A stretch of 64,000 nt of DNA from JANPJV01 sp031425695. Lineage in GTDB: Bacteria; Pseudomonadota; Gammaproteobacteria; Xanthomonadales; SZUA-5. Position 1 is the stretch's first letter, and each line of letters starts with the position of its first letter. A program made the translations under genes and the position numbers. The notes below the pieces were generated by a model that was not told where the DNA came from, searched no databases, and worked only from the letters and a program-made list of their open reading frames with translations. Positions 47,780 to 55,416 of this stretch are shown one piece after another. The stretch spans positions 1-64,000 of the forward strand of contig JANPJV010000232.1 in the NCBI GenBank assembly GCA_031425695.1, read 5' to 3'.

Positions 47780-49015
47780 TCAATGGATCCGCATGGCGGG
47801 AACGGCAGTGGCGAAGCGACCGCCCCAGGTGCGGATGTACGCGAGCTGCTCGACGATTTCTGCGTGCAGGTTCCACGGCAGGATCAGCACCATCTGCGGG
47901 CGTTCGCGCAGCAGGTGTTCCTCGGCGACGATGGGGATGCGCGAGCCGGGCAGGAAGCGGCCCTGCTTGTGCGGGGAAGCGTCGACGACGTACGGGAGCA
48001 GGTCTGCGCGTACGCCCGCGTAATTCAGCAAGGTGTTGCCCTTGGCCGCGGCACCGTACGCGGCCAGGCGAACCCCGTTGCGACGCTGTTCGAGCAAGAA
48101 TGCGAGCAGCTCATTCTTGACCGCGTCCGCCTGTGCCTGGAAACCGCGGTAGTAATCCATCGTCTGCATGCCGGCCGCCGTCTCGGCAGCCAACAAGCTG
48201 GCGACTCCCTGGTCGTCAGCTTGGGCCCGGTCCGCGTGCGCGGCCCACAGGCGCAGCGAGCCGCCATGCGTCGTGAGCAGCTCGACATCGAACACGCGCA
48301 GCCCGTGCGCGGCAAACACCGCGCGTACCGTGTGCAGCGAGAAATAGGAAAAGTGCTCGTGGTACACAGTATCGAATTGGCGCTGCGCGACCAGTTGCTG
48401 AAGATGCGGGAACTCGACGGTGACCGTCCCCGCCGGCGCGAGCGCGAGCGCCAGGCCGGCGACGAAATCGTTGAGGTCGGGCACGTGTGCGAGCACGTTG
48501 TTGGCGACGATCAGGTCGGCGCGCCCGCGTGCGGCTACGAATTCGCGCGCAAACGCGGCACCGAAGAATTCTCCGATGGTCTCGATGCCCTTCGCGCGCG
48601 CGGCCTGCGCCGTGCTGGCAGTCGGCTCGATGCCCACGCAGGGAATCCCGCGCGCCGCCACGTATTGCAGCAGGTAGCCATCGTTGGACGCGATCTCCAT
48701 CACCAGGCTGTGGCTGCCGAGGCCCGCACGCACCACCGCCTGTGCGACATAGCGTTCGGCATGCGTGAGCCAGGTGCGCGAGAACGAAGAGAAGTACGCA
48801 TAGTCCGGTGCGAACAACGCCGTATGTGCCTGCACCTCGTCGACCTGGACCAGCCAGCAGCGCGGACAGGTGCGCAGCTTCAACGGGAAATACGTCTCGG
48901 GCGCGGCCAGCTGGGCGCGACTGAGGTAGGCATTGGATGGTGGCGCCGCGCCGAGATCGAGAAACACATTGTCGAGGCCGGTGTCCAATGCGGCTTGGCA
49001 GAAGCGGCAGTTCAT
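47780..49015 (-). CDS. Sugar C-methyltransferase, TylC3/NovU type
   Basis: This 411-residue protein has an N-terminal zinc-binding domain (CRFC near residue 3 and CPRC near 51), a SAM domain (VMEIASNDGYLLQYVAARG, ANNVLAHVPDL) and the Methyltransf_14-like C-terminal module (YGAAAKGNTLLNYAG, VDASPHKQGRFLPGSRIPI). The family methylates a carbon next to the keto group of a nucleotide 4-keto-6-deoxyhexose, usually C3 or C5. It overlaps the RmlC-like gene by ATGA, so start 49015 is preferred over 49030. Confidence 0.87.
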   Translation of the reverse strand: MNCRFCQAALDTGLDNVFLDLGAAPPSNAYLSRAQLAAPETYFPLKLRTCPRCWLVQVDEVQAHTALFAPDYAYFSSFSRTWLTHAERYVAQAVVRAGLGSHSLVMEIASNDGYLLQYVAARGIPCVGIEPTASTAQAARAKGIETIGEFFGAAFAREFVAARGRADLIVANNVLAHVPDLNDFVAGLALALAPAGTVTVEFPHLQQLVAQRQFDTVYHEHFSYFSLHTVRAVFAAHGLRVFDVELLTTHGGSLRLWAAHADRAQADDQGVASLLAAETAAGMQTMDYYRGFQAQADAVKNELLAFLLEQRRNGVRLAAYGAAAKGNTLLNYAGVRADLLPYVVDASPHKQGRFLPGSRIPIVAEEHLLRERPQMVLILPWNLHAEIVEQLAYIRTWGGRFATAVPAMRIH

Positions 49016-49563
49016 GCGGAAATCCCGCAAAACCCGGCGCCCAGCAGCGGCGCCTGGCGGTCCTTGTCCGAGACCTGCGTGATCGGCAGCGGCCAGGCGA
49101 TTCCGAGCGCTGGATCGTCGAAACGCAGCGTACCCTCGTGCGCCGGGCTCCAGCGCGCTCCGTGCAGATACAGCAGCTCGACGTCGTCCTCGAGCGCCTG
49201 GAAGCCATGCGCGAAACCCGCCGGGATGTACACCTGACGCTGCCCGCTCGCGTCGAGCTCGTACGCGTGCCAGTGCAGAAAGGTCGTCGAGCCCTTGCGC
49301 AGATCGACGGCGACGTCGTACACGCGGCCGCGCAGGCAGCGGACCAGTTTCGATTCGGCCGCCGGCTCACGCTGGAAATGCAGGCCGCGAATGCTGCCGG
49401 CGCGATGGGTGGTCGCGAGATTGACCTGCGCAATGGGGTTGCCGCCGGTCATTGCGGCTAGCTCTTGCTCGCAGAAAACACGCACGAACCGGCCACGCGC
49501 ATCCGCGATCGCGGTCGTCTCGATCAGGGTCAGGCCGGCGAGCGGTGTCGGCAGCAGCTTCAC
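49012..49563 (-). CDS. rfbC: dTDP-4-dehydrorhamnose 3,5-epimerase-like cupin (RmlC family)
   Basis: The 183-residue cupin epimerises C3 and/or C5 of a 4-keto-6-deoxy nucleotide sugar. Evidence is FVRVFCEQELA, QVNLATTHRAGSIRGLHFQ (catalytic histidine in RGLHFQ), VYDVAVDLRKGS and YIPAGFAHGFQAL (with the base-pair partner aspartate in the DLR strand). No rmlA, rmlB or rmlD is present, and the genes around it are CDP-sugar genes, so its substrate is more likely a CDP-4-keto sugar. The start is GTG 49563, overlapping the rfbG stop by four bases. Confidence 0.87.
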   Translation of the reverse strand: MKLLPTPLAGLTLIETTAIADARGRFVRVFCEQELAAMTGGNPIAQVNLATTHRAGSIRGLHFQREPAAESKLVRCLRGRVYDVAVDLRKGSTTFLHWHAYELDASGQRQVYIPAGFAHGFQALEDDVELLYLHGARWSPAHEGTLRFDDPALGIAWPLPITQVSDKDRQAPLLGAGFCGISA

Positions 49564-50636
49564 GTGCCTGCCCACTCGATGCCGGCCGCGCGAGCGGTGG
49601 CCACGTAAGTCGACAGGTCGTCGCGCGTGCGCAGCTCTCCCCGCTGGTGCCAGGCGCGATACCAGTCGACCGTGCGTGCGATCGTGGTCGGCGCATCCCA
49701 CACCGGCTGCCATCCGAGCTCCCCGCGGGCCTTGCTCGAGTCGAGCTCGAGGATGGCGGTTTCGTGTGGTTGCCCGGCAAGCTCGGTCTCCACCTCGATG
49801 CCGGGCCAGCGCTGGCGCACGCCCTCGACCAACTCGCGTACGCGCAGGTTCGCGCTCGCGTCAGGGCCGAAGTTCCAGGCACCGATCGCGTCCGTCCCCT
49901 CGAGTAGCCGTTGTCCCAGGCGCAGGTAGCCTGACAGCGGCTCGAGCACGTGCTGCCAGGGGCGGATCGCCTCCGGATTGCGCACGCGCAACGGGGTGCC
50001 ACCGACCGCCGACCGCACCAGGTCCGGCAGCAGCCGGTCTTCCGACCAGTCGCCGCCACCGATGACGTTGCCCGCGCGCGCCGTGGCCAGCGCCGGGCCG
50101 TTGCTGAAGTACGCCTGCTGGTAACACTGCGAGAGCAGCTCCGAGCACGCCTTGGAGGTGCTGTAGGGATCGTGCGCGCCCAGCGGATGCGCTTCGGGAT
50201 AACCCCCACCGACCGGGCGATCGAGGTAAACCTTGTCGGTGGTCACGTTGACCAGCGCCCGCACGCCGCCATCGGCACGCACTGATTCGAAAAGGTGCAG
50301 CAGGCCGGTGACATTGACCGCGAAGGTGTAGGCCGGCTCACGGTAACTACGGCGCACCAGTGGCTGGGCGGCGAGATGGAAAATGATGCGCGGCCGTGCG
50401 CGCTCGACCGCACTGCGCACTGCCTGCAAATCCGTGAGGTCGACGCGCAGGTCGAGCACGTCGTCGAGCCCGAGCAGGTCCCAATGGGCAGGCGTGCGCT
50501 CGGGCGCGAGCGCCAGGCCGCTCACCCGTGCGCCAAGTTGCTGCAGCCAGAGCGCGAGCCAGGAGCCCTTGAAGCCGGTGTGGCCGGTGATCAGCACGCG
50601 GGTGCCGGCGTACACGCCACCGAACAGCGCTGTCAT
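49560..50636 (-). CDS. rfbG: CDP-glucose 4,6-dehydratase
   Basis: The 358-residue extended SDR has GHTGFKGSW (nucleotide-binding glycine loop), FHLAAQPLVRRSY, VNVTTDKVY and the catalytic YSTSK. GHTGFKGSWL and AQPLVRRSYREP wording is characteristic of CDP-glucose rather than dTDP-glucose dehydratases. It converts CDP-D-glucose to CDP-4-keto-6-deoxy-D-glucose. It overlaps rfbF by ATGA and the RmlC-like gene by four bases. Confidence 0.92.
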   Translation of the reverse strand: MTALFGGVYAGTRVLITGHTGFKGSWLALWLQQLGARVSGLALAPERTPAHWDLLGLDDVLDLRVDLTDLQAVRSAVERARPRIIFHLAAQPLVRRSYREPAYTFAVNVTGLLHLFESVRADGGVRALVNVTTDKVYLDRPVGGGYPEAHPLGAHDPYSTSKACSELLSQCYQQAYFSNGPALATARAGNVIGGGDWSEDRLLPDLVRSAVGGTPLRVRNPEAIRPWQHVLEPLSGYLRLGQRLLEGTDAIGAWNFGPDASANLRVRELVEGVRQRWPGIEVETELAGQPHETAILELDSSKARGELGWQPVWDAPTTIARTVDWYRAWHQRGELRTRDDLSTYVATARAAGIEWAGT

Positions 50637-51400
50637 GGCCACAGCTTCCATGGCGCCTTGCCGCTGCGCCAGAGTTCCTCGAGCTTGAGCTTGTCGCGCA
50701 AGGTGTCCATCGGCTGCCAGAAGCCGTGGTGCGCATATGCCGACAAATTGCCCTCGCGCGCCAGCCGCTCCAGCGGCGCGCGTTCCCAGATACAGTCGTC
50801 GCCATCGATGTAGTCCATCACGGCAGGCTCGAGCACGAAGAAGCCGCCATTGATCCAGGTGCCGTCGCCCGAGGGTTTTTCCTCGAACCGGGTAATCCGG
50901 CCTTCCTCGATGTCGAGTGCGCCGAAACGCCCGGGCGGCCGTACCGCGCACACCGTTGCCAAGGTGCGCTTCTCGCCGTGAAACGCGACAATCGCGCCGA
51001 TATCGACATCGGCGACGCCGTCGCCGTAGGTGAAGCAGAAAGGGCCGTCGAGATAGCCGGCGACGCGGCGCAGCCGGCCGCCGGTCTGCGTGCTCTCGCC
51101 AGTATCGACCAGGGTGATGCGCCAAGGCTCGGCGTGCTTGTGATGGACGTCCATGCTGTTGCTGCGCAGGTCGATGGTCACGTCCGACCTGTGCAGGAAA
51201 TAGTTTGCGAAATATTCCTTGATCAGATAACCCTTGTAGCCGAGGCAGATCACGAAATCATTGATCCCGTGATGCGAATAGATCTTGAGGATGTGCCACA
51301 GCACCGGCATGCCGCCGATCTCGATCATCGGTTTCGGGCGCAACGCGGTTTCTTCCGAAATCCGGGTACCGAAGCCACCCGCGAGGATTACTGCCTTCAT
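50633..51400 (-). CDS. rfbF: Glucose-1-phosphate cytidylyltransferase
   Basis: This 255-residue nucleotidyltransferase makes CDP-glucose from CTP and glucose-1-phosphate. It has the AGGFGTRISEETALRPKPMI signature (GGxGTR and PKPM), FCFTYGDGVADV and WINGGFFVLEP. GAGGA precedes ATG 51400 by seven bases, so the 14-codon longer ORF is rejected. It starts the tight run of seven overlapping sugar genes. A 96-base gap separates it from the upstream membrane gene, so it may have its own promoter or be read from upstream. Confidence 0.93.
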   Translation of the reverse strand: MKAVILAGGFGTRISEETALRPKPMIEIGGMPVLWHILKIYSHHGINDFVICLGYKGYLIKEYFANYFLHRSDVTIDLRSNSMDVHHKHAEPWRITLVDTGESTQTGGRLRRVAGYLDGPFCFTYGDGVADVDIGAIVAFHGEKRTLATVCAVRPPGRFGALDIEEGRITRFEEKPSGDGTWINGGFFVLEPAVMDYIDGDDCIWERAPLERLAREGNLSAYAHHGFWQPMDTLRDKLKLEELWRSGKAPWKLWP

Positions 51401-51496
51401 CTGCGCATCCTCAGGTGATCGTTCCGCGGGGTTCGGCTTCATCCAGGGCCGTTACCCCGCGTGAAAAACGATTAGGCCCGAGCCTTGAGAAAGGTG

Positions 51497-52414
51497 TCAA
51501 CGGCGCGCCCTCGCGAACCCGCGGCTGGCACCCGCGTACGCCTGCAGCGCGAGCCAGGCGGCAGCGTCGGCACCAAGCACGATCACGCGAAAACCCGCCA
51601 CGAAAACCGCCGCGCCAACGAAACCGAGGTCGCCCTGCAGGAAGTGGCCGGCCACCGCCTCGAACACGCCGAGACCCTGCGGCGCGAAAATGGCGACGAA
51701 GCCCACGCTCCAGGCCAGCAGGTAGATACCGAAAATCTCGAAGGTGCCGATGGCTGCGGGCGCCGCTGAAAACGCCTGCCAATAGCAATCGAAGGCACTC
51801 GCGGCCAGCAGCCAGTAAACCGTCATCAATGCCAGCAAGTGCAGATAGGACGACCACGGCAACGCACGCTGCAGACGCAGCCCACGGCGCGTGAGCGCGA
51901 AATGCGCGAGCGCCAGCACCGCGAGCCCGGACAGGATCGCTGCCAGTCCGGCCAGCTGCGGTCCGTTCGCGAGACAGATGAAGAAGCCCCCGAGCGCAGC
52001 TGCCACGGCGAGCGGCAAGGTATTTTCGAGGACCACCAGCCGCGCAAGCGCGACCCGCTCGATGCCGCTCGCGGACAGATCCAGCATGCGCGTCACCGTA
52101 TGCCAGACGCCGCCAGGGAGGTAGCGCGCGGGCAGCCGCTGGACATGTACGCGCAGCAGTTCGGGATAGCCGACCGCGATCCCGTCGGCGCGCAGCACGA
52201 TCCAGCTGAACACCGGCGCCAGGACGTGCAATACCGCCCACAGCAGACACGCCGCGATCAGCCACCCCGCCCGGGCAGTCGCCAGCAGTTCCGACAATGG
52301 CGCGCGCGCGTGCCACCCGGCCAGCACGAGCGCGAGCAGCGCCAGCGGTCCCACCAGCCAGCGCGCCGCCGCCAGCGACTTCTGCAGCGTGGACCGAAGT
52401 GCGTCGACGGCCAT
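51497..52414 (-). CDS. Flippase-like integral membrane protein (MprF/AglD-type, UPF0104)
   Basis: This 305-residue protein has about eight helices. It contains RYLPGGVWHTVTRM, LENTLPLAVAAALGGF and FAPQGLGVFEAVAGHFL, the pattern of the lysylphosphatidylglycerol synthase-type membrane domain family, which is common in glycan clusters. Members are thought to move lipid-linked substrates or to assist glycosyltransferases. It sits between a GT2 gene (five bases from its start) and rfbF. Confidence 0.75.
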   Translation of the reverse strand: MAVDALRSTLQKSLAAARWLVGPLALLALVLAGWHARAPLSELLATARAGWLIAACLLWAVLHVLAPVFSWIVLRADGIAVGYPELLRVHVQRLPARYLPGGVWHTVTRMLDLSASGIERVALARLVVLENTLPLAVAAALGGFFICLANGPQLAGLAAILSGLAVLALAHFALTRRGLRLQRALPWSSYLHLLALMTVYWLLAASAFDCYWQAFSAAPAAIGTFEIFGIYLLAWSVGFVAIFAPQGLGVFEAVAGHFLQGDLGFVGAAVFVAGFRVIVLGADAAAWLALQAYAGASRGFARARR

Positions 52415-52418
52415 CGGG

Positions 52419-53291
52419 TCAACTCGCCGACGCGCTGCGCCGGCCCACGCGATAGCGCAACGGCAAGGAGCAGAGCAGCACCAGCACGACCGCGAGCTTG
52501 TCGAAGGTCGTCAATGGCGAGCGCCGGACCGACTGAACCAGTGCCAGCGGCAAGCGCAGCAGCGGAAACCAGCGCTGCAGGCGCGAGCGCGAAATGCGCG
52601 AGCTGGTCGAGGCATAGCGCTTGAGCTTGTCGTCATAGGTGCGCTCCGTGCGAAATTCCCGCCGCGACCACAGCGCGCGCGGCGCATGCAGGAAGTCGCC
52701 GCGCAGGGCGAGCTCGCTGAGCAACACGAGGTCGCCACCAGCCAGGTTCGGCATCGGCGCGCAGGCGCGCAGCTGCGCGGCGCGCATCAGGCCGAGCACC
52801 GGATGCATGTTGCCCCAGAAAATCGTGAACAGGCGGGCGATGGGCGCCATGCCGCGGGTATCGGTCCAGCCGGAAAACCGCTCCATCGGGGCGCCCTCCG
52901 CATCGATCCAGCAGGAGCTGCCGAAAGCGAGGCTGGCCTCGGGGTTCTCCTTCAACAGGGCAACGCACTCGCTGATCAGGTTGGGGGACCAAACGTCGTG
53001 GCCGGCCGCCCACATGAAGAATTCGCCGCTGGCCAGTGTCAGCGCGCGCTGGAAATTCGGCACGGGGCCGCAGTTCACCTCGACGCGCGATACGCGGATG
53101 CGCGGGTCCTCGCGGGCGTGCCGCTCGCAGATTGCCAAAGTGCCGTCGGTCGAGGCGTTGTCACTGATCAGGATCTCGAGGTTGGGATAGTCCTGTGCGC
53201 GCAAGGAAAGAAGGCTGGCATCGAGGAAGCGTTCCTCGTTGTAGATGGGAACGCCGATGCTGACCCGTGGTAAGTCGATCCGGTCATCCAT
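52419..53291 (-). CDS. Family 2 glycosyltransferase
   Basis: This 290-residue GT-A enzyme has SIGVPIYNEERFLDASL, LISDNASTDGT, and a modified DxD region (WAAGHDVWSP) where many family members have a nucleotide-binding acid pair. There is a predicted hydrophobic C-terminal segment (LAVVLVLLCSLPL). A sugar-transfer role in O-antigen or pilin glycan synthesis is likely; donor and acceptor are unknown. It is separated by five bases from the flippase-like gene. Start at ATG 53291 is chosen because it begins the domain cleanly. Confidence 0.8.
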   Translation of the reverse strand: MDDRIDLPRVSIGVPIYNEERFLDASLLSLRAQDYPNLEILISDNASTDGTLAICERHAREDPRIRVSRVEVNCGPVPNFQRALTLASGEFFMWAAGHDVWSPNLISECVALLKENPEASLAFGSSCWIDAEGAPMERFSGWTDTRGMAPIARLFTIFWGNMHPVLGLMRAAQLRACAPMPNLAGGDLVLLSELALRGDFLHAPRALWSRREFRTERTYDDKLKRYASTSSRISRSRLQRWFPLLRLPLALVQSVRRSPLTTFDKLAVVLVLLCSLPLRYRVGRRSASAS

Positions 53292-53329
53292 GTCTGGTCG
53301 CTGCACGTGCCTGGCCCCAGCAGCCCGCA

Positions 53330-55210
53330 TCATAGGGTGCTGCCGCCTGCGGGCGCGCATTGCTGCCCGAGCACGGCGGCGAGTATCGACTGCTGGCCTG
53401 GCGTGCGATCCGCGATCGGGCTCTGCTGCAATTTCAACAGGCCGACGTTGGCGTCGGCCGGCACCGCCACCGATTGGCCGACGGCCGCCAGCGCGCTGCG
53501 CGCGAGCTCGCCGACCAGCGCGGAGTCGCGCAACCCGTTCCAGAGGGCAACGCCTTCCGCGCGCCGGCACAGCGCGCTCAGGAAAAATGCCGCGTTGTAC
53601 GCCGACCGGTGCGAGCCTTCCGCGCCAGCAGCACAATGCAGCAGGGATGCTTCCAGCCAAGCGCGCGGTGGCAACGTCGACGCGGGTGCCTGTTCCCACA
53701 AATGCAGGCGCGCCGAGCACACCATCGCATGCGCGGTATTGCGGTCGGGCAGGCGCGCGAGCACGCGCTGCGCCCATTCCTCGCTCTCGTCCGGGCGGCC
53801 CGCCGCGAGTGCGGCGCTCGAGAGCAGCATCCAGTCTTCGGTAATGGTGCCTTCGCGCAGCGTCGAAACGATCGGCAAGAGTGCCAGGGCACCGGCAAGC
53901 ACGGCGGTGCCGAGGGCGAGCGCGCGCCTGCGACCGGCCAGCGCCTGGGAGCCGGCGAAAGCCAATGCCCAGCCGCCGGCCAGCACGCACAGCCAGCCGA
54001 CCAGGGGCACGCGAAAGCGTGCGCTCACCAGGTAGATCAGCAGCGTGGCGGCATAGCTCAAGCCCAGCAGCAGCAGCAGCCAGCGTGCCCGTGCCGGGAG
54101 CGGCAGCCACAGGGCGCCCGCCGCCAGGGCCAGGACCAGGCTCCAGCACAACGGGTTCCAGCGCAGCCAGGGCGCCCGCTCCTTGTGGATCCAGTAGGTC
54201 TTGTTGTTGTACTGCTCGTAGTTGTTGACCAGGTAGAAGATCTTCTCGCCGAGCAACCGCGAGAAGGCGCCCGGGTGGGCGGTGATGTGCTCTAGCGCGC
54301 GCGTGCGCCAGTACGTCTGGAAGTCGTCGATATCGAGTGGCCCGCTGCAATCGCGGTCGCGGCAATACAGGATCTGGGCTTCGGCGCGCGCGGGATTGTT
54401 GCCGGGGACCAGGTCGGGAATATCGATCGAGTGCGAATAGAACAGGCCATTGGCACCCGGACCATTGGAGTCGAAAAAGGCATGGCCGCCTTGCCAGGGC
54501 AACAACCGGAACTCGTTGCCGAGGCGCAGGTTGATGAACCCCATCGACCCGAGCACGAGTGCAGCGCCGACCGCGACACCGGCGAGCAGCCGCCAATTGC
54601 CGCGATCGCGCAGCGCCAGCCAGCCGAGCCATAGCAGCACGGCCCCGAGGGCGGCCAGGAAGTTGGGCCGCGCCAGCGCCGCGAGCGCCAGCAACATGGC
54701 CGACAGCATCGCCAATTGCCACGATAAGCGCTCATGCGCTCGCCAGATGGCCAGGGTGGCACCGAGCGCAAGCGTGGTCGCCACCGTGATGTCGAGCGGG
54801 TCGCCGGCAAAATGCACCGCCACCGGATAGAGCGCGTAGAGGACGCCGCCGAGCAACCCCGCGCGCGTCTGTCCCCACATCCGGCGCGCGAGCTCGAATA
54901 CCAGCAGCGTCGAGATCAAGTGCGCCACCAGATTGATCAGCCGCGCCAGGTCCGGCAGGGCCGCGTCGGCCACGCCGAGCTCGATACCGACCGCGATCAA
55001 TGCCGAATACAGCGGCGCGCGGTAGAACGGCTCGGCCGGCAGCTCGCCGCTGGCCATGAGCCGGGCCAGCTCGAGGATCTCGCGGCCGTCGAGCACCGGG
55101 TAGCCGCCGAGCGGGGTCGCTCCGTACCAGGCGAGATGGCCGGCGCTATAGAGCAGGGCGAGCGCGCCGACCACGAGGCGCGCCTTGTGCACCGGGATGG
55201 CTTCGGGCAA
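53330..55210 (-). CDS. Polytopic membrane protein, GT39-like with soluble C-terminal helices
   Basis: This roughly 626-residue protein has about 12 helices. A first periplasmic loop contains DGREILELARLMASGELPAEPFYRAPLYS, split as DGREILELARL and PFYRAPLY, like the acidic loop of family 39 glycosyltransferases. A C-terminal soluble region of about 180 residues follows. Start is uncertain. The ORF is open to 55417, but that part overlaps the opposite pilB promoter. A TTG at 55210 has AGGAG eight bases upstream and begins just before the first helix. It is the first gene of the minus-strand glycan block and diverges from pilB. Confidence 0.65.
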   Translation of the reverse strand: MPEAIPVHKARLVVGALALLYSAGHLAWYGATPLGGYPVLDGREILELARLMASGELPAEPFYRAPLYSALIAVGIELGVADAALPDLARLINLVAHLISTLLVFELARRMWGQTRAGLLGGVLYALYPVAVHFAGDPLDITVATTLALGATLAIWRAHERLSWQLAMLSAMLLALAALARPNFLAALGAVLLWLGWLALRDRGNWRLLAGVAVGAALVLGSMGFINLRLGNEFRLLPWQGGHAFFDSNGPGANGLFYSHSIDIPDLVPGNNPARAEAQILYCRDRDCSGPLDIDDFQTYWRTRALEHITAHPGAFSRLLGEKIFYLVNNYEQYNNKTYWIHKERAPWLRWNPLCWSLVLALAAGALWLPLPARARWLLLLLGLSYAATLLIYLVSARFRVPLVGWLCVLAGGWALAFAGSQALAGRRRALALGTAVLAGALALLPIVSTLREGTITEDWMLLSSAALAAGRPDESEEWAQRVLARLPDRNTAHAMVCSARLHLWEQAPASTLPPRAWLEASLLHCAAGAEGSHRSAYNAAFFLSALCRRAEGVALWNGLRDSALVGELARSALAAVGQSVAVPADANVGLLKLQQSPIADRTPGQQSILAAVLGQQCAPAGGSTL

Positions 55211-55416
55211 GGCGCCGCTCTCCTGTTGAACTGAAGGCCGTGAAGATAGCCGCCCTGGCGGCGCCGCGACGAGCGCGCAGCTGTTTCGAAATGCTGCAGC
55301 GCGTCGAATTGTGAGCGCAAACACCTTGTGCAGAGGCACGGCAGCGTGCAAGGGCTGGGCGTTGCCTTGCGAGTGCGCTACATTGTGTGGACAGCGAGCG
55401 GAGGGATCGGACCACA

